A stretch of 64,000 nt of DNA from Sphingomonas caeni. GTDB taxonomy: Bacteria; Pseudomonadota; Alphaproteobacteria; Sphingomonadales; Sphingomonadaceae. Under the pieces are notes generated by a model. It worked only from the letters and a program-made list of their open reading frames with translations. It was not told the origin of the DNA and searched no databases. Shown here one piece after another: positions 37,056-45,791 of the stretch. The stretch spans positions 288,573 to 352,572 of the forward strand of contig NZ_JAPDOK010000004.1 in assembly GCF_026013415.1 (NCBI RefSeq), written 5' to 3'. The stretch's first letter is position 1. Each line of letters begins with the position of its first letter. Position numbers and translations under genes: made by a program.

Positions 37056-38309
37056 ATGGCGCTGACGGCAACCGCACTCAAGAACGCCAAACCCAAGGCG
37101 AAACCCTACAAATTGGCCGATGAGAAGGGCCTGTTCGTGATCGTTTCTCCATCGGGCGGGATGCTCTGGCGGTGGAAATATCGGGTCAATGGCGTGGGAC
37201 AGGATGGTGAGCCCAAGCGGATCGAGAAACTTCTTGCTCTTGGCACCTATCCCGACGTCAGCTTGAAGCTGGCACGCGAGCGTCGGGACACTGCGCGTGA
37301 GCAGCACTCCACGGGTATCGATCCGGCGGAGAAGAAGCAGCGTGACAAGGCGGCGGGGAAGATCGGCGCGGCGAATACCTTTCACGCCGTCGCCACGGCC
37401 TTCATTGAGAAGTGCCGCCGTGAAGGACTGGCGGAAACGACCATTCGCAAGCGGCAGTGGAGCCTTGGACTGGTTGAACGCGCCATCGGGACTCGCCCGA
37501 TTGCTGAGATTGAACCGATCGCGATCCTGAACGCGGTGCGCCCATTCGAAGCGGCGAAGAACCACGAGAAGGCGCGGCGCGCGCTGGAATTTGTCGGCGC
37601 GGTGTTTCGCTTCGCCGTTGCCAATCAACTTGCGCCAGCCGACCCGACCCGTGATTTGCGCGGCGCGCTGGCCAGTCGGAAACCCAGGCATCTGGCCGCT
37701 ATCCTTGAGCCGAAGCGCGTCGGCGAATTGTTGCGCGCAATCGACGGGTATGAAGGCCAGCCGCTGACGCAGATTGCGTTGAAGCTGTCGCCTTTGGTGT
37801 TTGTGCGCCCTGGAGAACTGCGCAAGGCAGAATTGCGAGAAATTGATTTCGACGCGGCGGTCTGGCGGATCGATGCTTCGAAGATGAAGGGGCGGCAGGA
37901 ACATTCGGTTCCGCTGTCGCGGCAAGCACTTGCTCTGCTACAATCGGCGCGCGAGCTGACCGGCGATGGCACATATGTTTTTCCGTCCATCAGAACCGCG
38001 CAACGGCCAATGTCGGAAAACACCGTCAATGGCGCGCTGCGTCGGCTGGGTTTCACCGGCGATGAAATGACCGCGCATGGCTTTCGCGCAATGGCCAGCA
38101 CGCTGTTGAACGAAAGTGGCAAATGGCAGCCGGATGCGATCGAACGTGCGTTGGCGCACAAGGATCGCGATCAAGTGCGCGCGGCGTATCATCGGGGCGC
38201 GCACTGGGCTGAGCGGGTCGCGATGGCGCAATGGTGGAGCGATCACTTAGACGTTTTGCGGAGGGGCGCTGACATCATCCAAATCGATTCGGCGGTCGTC
38301 AGCGCCTGA
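37056..38309 (+). CDS. int: P4-type tyrosine integrase
   Basis: A 417-residue site-specific recombinase that inserts and excises the island at tRNA-Thr. The N-terminus (MALTATALKNAKPKAKPYKL) is the DUF4102 arm-binding domain, followed by an SAM-like core-binding region (AVATAFIEKCRREGLAETTI). The catalytic domain contains the first Arg (VFVRPGELRKAELREIDF), a Lys strand (IDASKMKGRQEHSVPLS), His-x-x-Arg (MTAHGFRAMASTLL), the second His (RALAHKDRD) and the Tyr (QVRAAYHRG). The ATG at 37056 is chosen; earlier in-frame codons encode the repeat region. It lies 200 bp from the tRNA, as expected. Confidence 0.94.
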   Translation: MALTATALKNAKPKAKPYKLADEKGLFVIVSPSGGMLWRWKYRVNGVGQDGEPKRIEKLLALGTYPDVSLKLARERRDTAREQHSTGIDPAEKKQRDKAAGKIGAANTFHAVATAFIEKCRREGLAETTIRKRQWSLGLVERAIGTRPIAEIEPIAILNAVRPFEAAKNHEKARRALEFVGAVFRFAVANQLAPADPTRDLRGALASRKPRHLAAILEPKRVGELLRAIDGYEGQPLTQIALKLSPLVFVRPGELRKAELREIDFDAAVWRIDASKMKGRQEHSVPLSRQALALLQSARELTGDGTYVFPSIRTAQRPMSENTVNGALRRLGFTGDEMTAHGFRAMASTLLNESGKWQPDAIERALAHKDRDQVRAAYHRGAHWAERVAMAQWWSDHLDVLRRGADIIQIDSAVVSA

Positions 38310-38615
38310 CCTAAAGGATGGTCGGGAAACGGCGGCCCAAAAGCGACCGGCTGCGTCGAAAGCGAGCTGCATGCGCATCAAAGCAGGGCCTAACGGGCAG
38401 CACCCAACTATTTGTCACCTCCAATCGCTGCCACGGCGAAAAAACGTAGACCCGCCCATATCCGTGATTGCCGCCGCAAATATTTGGGTGAACCGCCCTC
38501 GGTTCCATGTCCGTAGAGGTCCACCCTGCGTCGGGCGTCCAGAAGAGCGCGCCTGGCAAATGGACCACGCGCATTAATCATGTGAATATGCCGCGGCAGA
38601 TTCGAGATACCGGTC
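38310..38615. other. Gap between integrase and VirB2-like gene
   Basis: About 300 bp with no convincing reading frame on either strand and no clear repeat. It probably contains the promoter for the rightward cargo genes. An in-frame start for the next gene could lie in here if a frameshift were present. Confidence 0.4.
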
Positions 38616-39005
38616 GTGTTGCAATTACCGTTTCCATGCGCGTTCATATCGCTTTCGCTCCCCGATCCCGTCGGGTCGAGTCCCCTCGTTGTCGCCGTTG
38701 AATGGCTGCAGGGTACCCTCCTAGGCACGATCGCGCTCACTCTGACAGTTCTGGCTGTGGCCTGGGTGGGCCTCATGATGCTGACGGGGAGGGTGAATGT
38801 CCGATACGGCTTGACCGTTGTTGCCGGCTGTTTTGTGCTCTTCGGGGCGCCAAGGATCGTGGGCGGCATCAAGGCCACCACGCTTGGAAGTGGAGCGATG
38901 GAACTGCCCCCGCCAATTCTGGTCGAGGCTTCACCGCCGGTCGTGATCGCGACGCCGTCTACCGAGGACCCCTATGCAGGAGCCGCGCCAAGGCGGCGTC
39001 GGTAA
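38616..39005 (+). CDS. TrbC/VirB2-like pilin protein
   Basis: A 129-residue membrane protein. VVAVEWLQGTLLGTIALTLT, then VAWVGLMMLTGRVNVRYG and VVAGCFVLFGAPRIVGGI, match the two-helix core of the TrbC/VirB2 family, the pilin of type IV secretion systems. After the second helix is an extra Pro-rich tail of about 40 residues ending PRRRR. The start is uncertain: the only in-frame candidates near the beginning are GTG at 38616 and the following TTG, and the N-terminus is short for a pilin signal. No other type IV secretion gene is in the island. Confidence 0.75.
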   Translation: MLQLPFPCAFISLSLPDPVGSSPLVVAVEWLQGTLLGTIALTLTVLAVAWVGLMMLTGRVNVRYGLTVVAGCFVLFGAPRIVGGIKATTLGSGAMELPPPILVEASPPVVIATPSTEDPYAGAAPRRRR

Positions 39006-39093
39006 GATTGGTTGCGACGGCGTAGCGCAAAGCGCTTGCAATGTTGGACATCAACCTTCTTATTGACATTTCAACGCATGAGTCGGGGGGACC

Positions 39094-39357
39094 ATGAAGA
39101 GGTTGGTGTTTGTTGTCGCCGTTGGTGCGGCGGCGATTGGGGTATCCGCTGCATCTAGTTCAGACGCGGGGCTCGGCAATGAAACCGTCAACTACAGCTA
39201 TGATGCGCTGGGTCGCCTGACCGGAAGCACGACGACCGGTGGGCCAAATAACACCCGGACGACGGGCACCTGCTTCGACCGAGCGGGTAATCGGGCGCGC
39301 TACGACGTCGCGACATCGGCGCCCTCGATTTGCCCCACGCCGACTCCAACGCCCTGA
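39094..39357 (+). CDS. Small exported single-YD-repeat protein
   Basis: An 87-residue protein with a Sec signal (MKRLVFVVAVGAAAIGVSAA) followed by essentially one YD/RHS repeat: VNYSYDALGRLTGSTTTGG and a CFDRAGNRARYDV segment. It ends in a short TPTPTP tail. GGGGGGA precedes the ATG. It is far too short to form an RHS shell alone. It could be a capping or assembly piece for the larger YD proteins encoded next. Confidence 0.75.
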   Translation: MKRLVFVVAVGAAAIGVSAASSSDAGLGNETVNYSYDALGRLTGSTTTGGPNNTRTTGTCFDRAGNRARYDVATSAPSICPTPTPTP

Positions 39358-39416
39358 CGGGCAAGAGCGCTCCGCAATCACCCAATCTCTTGCCGCCGCC
39401 TCCAAGAGGGTAATCC

Positions 39417-41219
39417 ATGAAGAAAATTGCCGCATCGGCATTGCTGGCCACTGCGCTGCTCGCTCCGCAGGCTTCGATGGCCCAGGGTGGCGACGCTGAT
39501 CCCAGGCCGCCGCTGGCGGTGGTTGATGCCAATGGTGTTGAAGTCTTTGATGGCGGCGTACGGTTGCAGATCCCGCTTATTTCATACGGCTCCTCCGCCC
39601 GCCCGCTTGGGGTCAGTCTCAGCCTTGCCAGTCCGAACGGGTCGACCTCGGCTCCGCTCGATTGGCCTATGGCAAGTGTGCTCGGCTTTGCCTTTAAGGA
39701 AGGTTTGAGCACCAATTACTTCGCTGTCAATCTGTATACCGTTCACGGCACGGTGTATCGCGTTCAAATGCCTGGTGGTAATGGAGAATATAAGGCAATA
39801 GCCGGTGGCAGGAATTATCAGTCCGATGGTTCATATTACATGACGTACTTTGGACAAAATCCGGCAACTTATATGAATTTTAGCGACCCAAGCCGGGATG
39901 GGGTCTATACTATGGACGGCACTCGGGGTGTCTTTTCCAGCGGAAGTAATACCTTTGATCGCTTTGAATTTCCTGATGGGGAAGTGTGGAAGCTATACTA
40001 TGATCAATTTGCCCGACTGAAATTCATTGTCTCTAATCGCGGGTATGGCCTGCAGTATAGCTACGTAAGAAATACAGCCGTAAGTGGCGGCTCAACCGAT
40101 CCCAATTTTGGCTCCTTGTACGCGCCGACGCGGATCACATTTTACAATCGCTCCAGTGTCTATTGCAACGAAGCTGCACTTGTCGATTGCGCTAGCGTGA
40201 CGGCTTTGCCAACCGCTGTTACCTTCACGTACGACGATACCAACAGAGCGCTGACGATCAATCGGCCGGGAGATACCCAAGGATACCGGATCGTTTTTGG
40301 CGCCGCGGGCATCGTGACTACTGGGAGGGTCGGTTCGACCGGCTCGGAGAAGCATTATAGCTACGGGTATGACAGCGACACCGGCCAGGTGCAGGTCGTG
40401 ACGCAAGTCACCGATATTCACGGAACTTGGAATTACCTTACGACGCTGGATCCAGATCAGGGCGGTGGCGTAGGGCCAACCGGCTCTCACGGAGTCCGGG
40501 AGGATCCCGACGGACACCAGATCGTGATGTCAGGCAGCTTCATCGACGACTCCATCCGCGGCGAGATGGATGAGAACTACAATTCGTTCGGCTACGGATG
40601 GGCGCGCGGCGAACTGGTGGCGGAAACCCGGCCCGACGGCTCCGGCCTCGATTATGAAGTCGATGCCCGCGGCAACATTACTAAGCGGAAGATCAAGCCG
40701 GCAAGCGGCAGCGGCCAGCCCGTGCTTGAGACGCAGACGACATACGCCAGCGAGTGTCTGAATCCCCGTATCTGTAACCGGCCGCTCACGATAACCGACC
40801 GCAATAATAACACCACTTCATTCACCTACAATTCCGTGCATGGTGGCGTACTTACCGAGACCGGCCCGGCGGTAGGCGGCATCCAACCAGTGAAGCGCTA
40901 TAGCTATATCCAGCGTTATGCCTGGGTGAAGAATTCCGCGGGCGCCTATGTGCAGGAGGCCACACCGATCTGGGTTGTGAGCGAGATGCGGTTCTGCCGG
41001 ACCACCGCCACCGTTAGCGGCGCCTGCGGCGGCGGCACTTCAGACGAGGTTGTAACCGCTTATGATTATGGGCCCGATTCGGGACCTAACAATCTCCTCC
41101 TGCGCGGGGTGGCGGTAACCGCGGACGGCCAGACGCTCCGGACCTGCTACGGCTATGACGTCAACGGCAACAAGATCTGGGAGACCGCGGCCCGCGCCGG
41201 TCTTACCAGTTGCTATTGA
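39417..41219 (+). CDS. Exported YD-repeat protein, N-terminal half of a split RHS system
   Basis: A 600-residue protein with a Sec signal (MKKIAASALLATALLAPQAS, cleaved after SMA). The N-terminal part resembles the leading region of RHS proteins (VVDANGVEVFDGGVRLQIPL). YD-like motifs run through the rest, for example FTYDDTNRALTINRPGD, YEVDARGNITKRKIKP, FTYNSVHGGVL and YGYDVNGNKIWETAARAG. It has no RHS core and no toxin tail; those are in the next protein. AGAGGG lies before the ATG. The next start is 11 bp after its stop, so the two halves look co-translated. Confidence 0.85.
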   Translation: MKKIAASALLATALLAPQASMAQGGDADPRPPLAVVDANGVEVFDGGVRLQIPLISYGSSARPLGVSLSLASPNGSTSAPLDWPMASVLGFAFKEGLSTNYFAVNLYTVHGTVYRVQMPGGNGEYKAIAGGRNYQSDGSYYMTYFGQNPATYMNFSDPSRDGVYTMDGTRGVFSSGSNTFDRFEFPDGEVWKLYYDQFARLKFIVSNRGYGLQYSYVRNTAVSGGSTDPNFGSLYAPTRITFYNRSSVYCNEAALVDCASVTALPTAVTFTYDDTNRALTINRPGDTQGYRIVFGAAGIVTTGRVGSTGSEKHYSYGYDSDTGQVQVVTQVTDIHGTWNYLTTLDPDQGGGVGPTGSHGVREDPDGHQIVMSGSFIDDSIRGEMDENYNSFGYGWARGELVAETRPDGSGLDYEVDARGNITKRKIKPASGSGQPVLETQTTYASECLNPRICNRPLTITDRNNNTTSFTYNSVHGGVLTETGPAVGGIQPVKRYSYIQRYAWVKNSAGAYVQEATPIWVVSEMRFCRTTATVSGACGGGTSDEVVTAYDYGPDSGPNNLLLRGVAVTADGQTLRTCYGYDVNGNKIWETAARAGLTSCY

Positions 41220-41230
41220 AGGGGGAGCGC

Positions 41231-43762
41231 ATGAGGGCAAAGACGATGCGCGCCGCAATCGGAGCCGCAGGACTGCTCATCGGAGCGATCCTCAGCGGTT
41301 CGGCAGCGGCACAATCCTCTCCGTCGGATTTCACGACCGGCTTTCGCTACGACCTCCAGGGTCGTGTGGCCGGCGTGATTTCTCCCGACCCCGACGGCGC
41401 GGGGCCGCTTCATTATCCCGCAGTCCGCTATACCTATGACGATGCGGGGAACCTGATCCAAGTCGATACAGGTGAATTGACCAGCTGGCAGTCCGAAGCG
41501 GTCGCGCCGGCGAACTGGACAGGCTTCAGCGTGTCGCAGGCCGTGCTGCGAGGCTTTGATCCGATCGGCCGCAAATATGCCGAGCAGGCTTATAGCGGCG
41601 GCATCCAGTCAATCACGCAATACAGCTATGATTCCCACGACCGCGTTGTCTGCACCGCGCAACGGATGAATCCGGCCACCTATAGCAGCCAGCAACCCGA
41701 TCCTTGCGTGCTCGGCACCACGGGAAACTATGGCCCAGACCGGATCACCAAGAATGTCTACGATCCAGCCGGACAGCTCCTGAAGGTCCAGAGGGCGTAC
41801 GGCGTCACTACCGCCAATGGCTTTCCGACAACGCTCCAGCAGGATTACGTCACTTATACCTATGATGCCAACGGCAGTCAGACGAGCGTCTTCGATGCCA
41901 ATGGCAACAAAGCTAGCTTTGCTTACGATGCGTATACCCGCCGCATCCGATGGAATTTTCCGTCATCGACCACACCCGGGACGGTCAATACGGGGGATCA
42001 TGAGGACTATACCTACGACGCGAATGGGAATCGTACATCGCTCAGAAAGCGCGATGGGAGCGTCATAAACTACACCTATGACGCGCTTAACCGGATGACG
42101 GTGAAGGACATCCCCGGCGGCACCTCGGCGGATGTCTATTTCGGCTACGACCTGCGCGGGCTTCAGCTCTACGAGCGGTTCGCGTCAACGTCGGGGCTTG
42201 GCATCATCAATGGCTATGACGGCTTTGGGCGCCTCACTAGCACCACCAATGACATGAGCGGGACGGCTAGAACGCTCGGCTATCAATGGGATGCGAATGG
42301 CAACCGCACTCGGATCACCTACCCCGATGGCGTCTATTTCACGACTGACTACGACGGCCTCAACCGACCGACGACTATGAAGGAAAATGGCAGCACAACG
42401 ATTGTGGCCATAACCTACGATGTCCTGGGTCGCCGTGTTAGCGAAACTCGCGGCGCTGTGACGACCACGTACACCTATGACGGTCTCTCGCGACTTACCG
42501 GCCTGAGCGACGATTTCAGTGGTTCCACCTATGATGTTACGACGAGCTTTGGATATAATCCCGCAAACCAGGTCACCAGTCGGATGCGGACTAACGATGG
42601 CTATGCCTTCAGCGGTTACGTCAATGTGAGTCGAAACTACACGACCAACGGCCTCAACCAATACAGCGCTGCGGGCCCCGCCTCTTTCACCTACGACGCG
42701 AACGGGAACCTCACAGGCGATGGTTCGGCCGTTTACACTTACGATGTCGAAAACAGGCTTGTCACAAAGACAGGGGCTGGCACCAACGCTACGCTCCAAT
42801 ATGATCCGCGGGGACGCCTGTGGCGCATCGTACTCGCAAGCAAGACAATCGAGTTTGTCCACGATGGCGACGCGGTGGTGCTTGAGTATAACGGCGCGAC
42901 GACGGCCCGCTACATCCACGGAAGTAACGCTGATGATCCTTTAATTTGGTACAACGGGACGAGTCTAAGCGATCGGCGCAGTCTGCAAGCCGACTATCAA
43001 GGGTCGATCGTATCGCAGGCCGACGCGAGCGGGAGCCCAACGGTCATCAACACTTACGATGAGTATGGCATCCCAGGCGCAACCAACTTCGGTCGATTTC
43101 AGTATACAGGACAGCTCTACATCGGTCAGATCGGGATGTATTACTACAAGGCGCGGATGTATTCGCCGACACTCGGTAGATTCATGCAGACCGATCCGAT
43201 TGGGTATCAGGATCAGGCCAATCTGTATGGATATGTGGGAAATGACCCTGTTAACGGTCGCGATCCCAGCGGAGAACGCGAATTCGATGAGGAAGAAATT
43301 GTAGTTACGGGTGACAAAGGACATGATTGCCCGCCGCTGTGTTACAATTCGAAAGGAGAGCTCGTTTTTGTCCCCCCCGGCGCAATGCCGATGCCGGTCC
43401 CACAAGAACTACCAACGCTCCCCTTCACTTGGCCCACACTAGAAAACGGGCGGCGGAACATTTGCACTTGGACTGGTGTGTTCTGCAACAAGGCTCCGGC
43501 AGATGCGAGCGATCCGAACGGAGCTAAGGCCCCGGGAAAGCCCGGTGAAGACGAGGGTTTCAGCGACCCGCCAAATGGGGCAGACTGGGGAACGGTGGAA
43601 GAAGGTCCCTCGAGAGGGAAGTCAGGTTGGGTGGACGCTGACGGCAATATTTGGGTGCCCACGGGCTCCGGAGGACGCGCCCATGGGGGGCCTCACTGGG
43701 ACGTTCAGGATAGGAAAGGCAGGGGGCACGTAAATGTGTATCCCGGGGGCCACCGGCGATGA
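41231..43762 (+). CDS. Exported RHS protein with variable toxin-like tail
   Basis: An 843-residue protein with its own Sec signal (MRAAIGAAGLLIGAILSGSA, cleaved after AAA). About 16-17 YD motifs follow, such as YTYDDAGNLIQVDTG, YTYDANGNRTSLRKRDG and YTYDGLSRLTGLSDD. The RHS-associated core ends near residue 682 (YYYKARMYSPTLGRFMQTDP then PVNGRDPSGE). The last 161 residues are a different, Pro-rich tail ending with WVPTGSGGRAHGGPHWDVQD and NVYPGGHRR. That end resembles HGGPHWDVQ-type polymorphic toxin domains (I think type 37), with His and Asp as possible active residues. GGGGGAG precedes the ATG. Its stop overlaps the next start (ATGA). Confidence 0.88.
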   Translation: MRAKTMRAAIGAAGLLIGAILSGSAAAQSSPSDFTTGFRYDLQGRVAGVISPDPDGAGPLHYPAVRYTYDDAGNLIQVDTGELTSWQSEAVAPANWTGFSVSQAVLRGFDPIGRKYAEQAYSGGIQSITQYSYDSHDRVVCTAQRMNPATYSSQQPDPCVLGTTGNYGPDRITKNVYDPAGQLLKVQRAYGVTTANGFPTTLQQDYVTYTYDANGSQTSVFDANGNKASFAYDAYTRRIRWNFPSSTTPGTVNTGDHEDYTYDANGNRTSLRKRDGSVINYTYDALNRMTVKDIPGGTSADVYFGYDLRGLQLYERFASTSGLGIINGYDGFGRLTSTTNDMSGTARTLGYQWDANGNRTRITYPDGVYFTTDYDGLNRPTTMKENGSTTIVAITYDVLGRRVSETRGAVTTTYTYDGLSRLTGLSDDFSGSTYDVTTSFGYNPANQVTSRMRTNDGYAFSGYVNVSRNYTTNGLNQYSAAGPASFTYDANGNLTGDGSAVYTYDVENRLVTKTGAGTNATLQYDPRGRLWRIVLASKTIEFVHDGDAVVLEYNGATTARYIHGSNADDPLIWYNGTSLSDRRSLQADYQGSIVSQADASGSPTVINTYDEYGIPGATNFGRFQYTGQLYIGQIGMYYYKARMYSPTLGRFMQTDPIGYQDQANLYGYVGNDPVNGRDPSGEREFDEEEIVVTGDKGHDCPPLCYNSKGELVFVPPGAMPMPVPQELPTLPFTWPTLENGRRNICTWTGVFCNKAPADASDPNGAKAPGKPGEDEGFSDPPNGADWGTVEEGPSRGKSGWVDADGNIWVPTGSGGRAHGGPHWDVQDRKGRGHVNVYPGGHRR

Positions 43763-44037
43763 TTGAAGTTCGGGCATCACGTGTATTCTTTTATTCGCCG
43801 ATGGACGAAGACGCTCTGTTTGAATGGCTAAAAAAGATAGTATCTATCAAAGATGTATACGGCGAGTCCGACAGCATAGTGCTGGTATTTGAGAACAATG
43901 GAGCATCTGATGAGGACTTCCACGAGCTTATTGCTGTCTACAAAAGATATAATATCGCAAGATCTGGACTCATTGGTCTCGTCAATCAAGGAAACGAAGA
44001 TTGGGTGAGAAGATGGGATGAAGAAATTTTCTTATAG
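43759..44037 (+). CDS. Candidate immunity protein for the RHS toxin
   Basis: A 92-residue acidic cytoplasmic protein (MIEVRASRVFFYSPMDEDAL ... WVRRWDEEIFL) with no signal peptide and no known domain. It starts inside the toxin gene's stop codon (ATGA overlap). The DNA is clearly richer in A and T than its surroundings. Size, charge, position and coupling are those of a cognate immunity protein. No homology was recognised. Confidence 0.7.
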   Translation: MIEVRASRVFFYSPMDEDALFEWLKKIVSIKDVYGESDSIVLVFENNGASDEDFHELIAVYKRYNIARSGLIGLVNQGNEDWVRRWDEEIFL

Positions 44038-44292
44038 CGCCAGCATACCGGGTCCTAGCTGTCGATGCCACGAATTTTAAGTGTGCTTGACGCGGACGAG
44101 CCTCTCTTCGTCCTTCTCAACGAACTCGCGAGCCGTCGCGTCTGCCGCAGGAGCCTTCATCCGAATGGTCGCTGGCCTCTTGAAGATTCATGATCTGTTC
44201 CCAAGATAGTTGAGGGGATAGGCTGGCCAGCCGACAAGCGCGCTTCCCACGTGCTTCCCCATCGTATCAAGGGAAGCCGCTCGGGAGGCGGA

Positions 44293-45513
44293 ATGGGCAA
44301 TTTAGTTGGGCAGTCAAATACCTCATCCGCAAATCGGGCGAAGCTGCAAGCATCGTTACGTGAACTGCGGGATTACTGGACTAAGAATGGCGTTGCACCT
44401 TGGCCGGTCCCGCTTTTCACTCCCGATCCGAATGAACCCTATTGGCTTTCTCAACCCGAATGGATAGGCGGCTGGAACGCGTTTGAGATATATCGGCTGC
44501 AACTTGAGCCGTATGAATGGGCTCCGCCAATAGCGCGCATATGTCAGACCATATCCGACCAGTACGACCGCGAAGAGTCCGGCTTGAACTATGTCATGGC
44601 CCAGCTCCCGCCAAATCATGATCTCTTAGAAGAATTTGATCTTGGTTCTAACCAATGGTTCCGCGCGCTTTATTCCCTACTGAAGCTCCGCAGTGATGAG
44701 CGGTTTGAAGGCTGGGATGATTTCGTCAGCGAACTTTACGACTGGCTAGGCCCATATGATGGACTGCGGATTCGCATGTCCGATGTACTCTACAACGCGG
44801 TCACGCTTGAATGGCATTGGCGAGACATGTCCCTGCCCGAAGCCAAGCAAGAGCCCATATGGTCTTTTCCAAAGGCGATGGCATGGATCGCGACTCGCGA
44901 TTACCTGGCTCTGGCTAGGACGGGATATTTTCGGCGACCGGAAGAAGAAGGCGACGAAGAAGCCGTCGCAACGGATGGCGTCTGTAAATACAATACTCAG
45001 GCGCTGGGTTGGCTACATACAGCGATAACATATTGCCACTGCAACTGTGGTGCTCTGCGGGAATTTGGCTGGGAGGCTTTCAAGCACTGTACGTGCATTT
45101 CCATCGCATGGGAGGATCTAGTTCGCTTCAGGGGAGGCCTGTCGCCTGATACTCCGGAACTGGTGTTCGGCCTCCAAGAAGGTTGGTTGTCCATGACTTG
45201 GCCTGACGGCGCAGACGAAATTCGATTTCTCCGCCGGGATATTTTGGACCGCTGGCCCGCCCGGCCTGCTGAACAGGGCCCAGCGCCCTCGATCGAACAA
45301 TCGACAGCGGCTGGCGAGAGCGGTTGCCGGGAATGGCTTGCAGAGCAGTTTGCTTCGGACCCCGAGAAACGGCGATCGAAAGGGGATTTTCGTCGTGCGG
45401 CGATGGCAGCTTTTCACGGGCGGGTGAGCGAAAGGGGCTTCAATTTGAGGGTTTGGCCAGACCTAGCTCGTGAGCATGGGCGCGACGGCGCGGGTGCTAA
45501 GAAGAAATCGTGA
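44293..45513 (+). CDS. Island protein of unknown function with Cys cluster
   Basis: A 406-residue soluble protein, Trp-rich (WLSQPEWIGGWNAFEIYRLQ, LEWHWRDMSLP). Residues around 240-270 hold a cluster, YCHCNCGALREF then HCTC, that could bind zinc or another metal. The C-terminal 60 residues are basic and helical (EKRRSKGDFRRAAMAAFHGR) and might contact DNA. No family is recognised. The ATG at 44293 has GGGAGGCG before it; a longer reading to 44251 is less likely. About 255 bp with no clear gene separate it from the immunity candidate. Confidence 0.7.
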   Translation: MGNLVGQSNTSSANRAKLQASLRELRDYWTKNGVAPWPVPLFTPDPNEPYWLSQPEWIGGWNAFEIYRLQLEPYEWAPPIARICQTISDQYDREESGLNYVMAQLPPNHDLLEEFDLGSNQWFRALYSLLKLRSDERFEGWDDFVSELYDWLGPYDGLRIRMSDVLYNAVTLEWHWRDMSLPEAKQEPIWSFPKAMAWIATRDYLALARTGYFRRPEEEGDEEAVATDGVCKYNTQALGWLHTAITYCHCNCGALREFGWEAFKHCTCISIAWEDLVRFRGGLSPDTPELVFGLQEGWLSMTWPDGADEIRFLRRDILDRWPARPAEQGPAPSIEQSTAAGESGCREWLAEQFASDPEKRRSKGDFRRAAMAAFHGRVSERGFNLRVWPDLAREHGRDGAGAKKKS

Positions 45514-45514
45514 C

Positions 45515-45530
45515 CGCGAATCGATTCGCG
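45515..45530. promoter_or_regulatory. Perfect 16-bp palindrome before the excisionase gene
   Basis: CGCGAATCGATTCGCG is a perfect palindrome three bases after the 44293 gene ends and about 90 bp upstream of the 55-residue excisionase gene. It could be an operator for the HTH proteins that follow or part of a terminator (TTTT lies shortly after). Confidence 0.5.
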
Positions 45531-45618
45531 ATGTTTTCGCATCCCCTATTCGATCGATTTTGAGCCGCTGATCTTTGCCCCGTCCGCTGACACCCGCCAG
45601 CGCCACGGAGCAACGCCA

Positions 45619-45786
45619 ATGGATCGCCTCGCTTACTCGATCAACGAAACCGCCCGCGCCCTGAGCATGGGGCGCACGTCAATTTATGCCATGATCGCCG
45701 ACGGGCGGCTTGAGGCCTTCAAGGTGGGGCGGCGCACGCTGATCCGCGCCGAATCGATCAAGCGGTTGGTCGCGGAGCGGGCGTAG
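45619..45786 (+). CDS. Excisionase-like HTH_17 protein
   Basis: A 55-residue protein (MDRLAYSINETARALSMGRT ... TLIRAESIKRLVAERA). The YSINETARALSMGRTSIYAM segment and the F-K-V-G-R-R-T-L-I-R wing are the MerR-like winged helix of the excisionase/HTH_17 family, which directs the recombinase toward excision. The next gene starts six bases later, and the recombinase gene follows, so it probably controls that recombinase. Confidence 0.82.
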   Translation: MDRLAYSINETARALSMGRTSIYAMIADGRLEAFKVGRRTLIRAESIKRLVAERA

Positions 45787-45791
45787 CCGCC

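Noticed and set aside
41231..43300. YD-repeat region as a DNA tandem repeat or CRISPR-like array
   Set aside because: Periodicity is at protein level only (YD motifs of varying spacing); the DNA units are not near-identical and there are no spacers. No CRISPR array was seen anywhere in the window.
44038..44292. Short - strand coding-like stretch (MKAPAADATAREFVEKDEER...) between the immunity candidate and the 406-residue protein gene
   Set aside because: Only 27 codons with no family match; might be a relic, but it cannot be supported as a gene.
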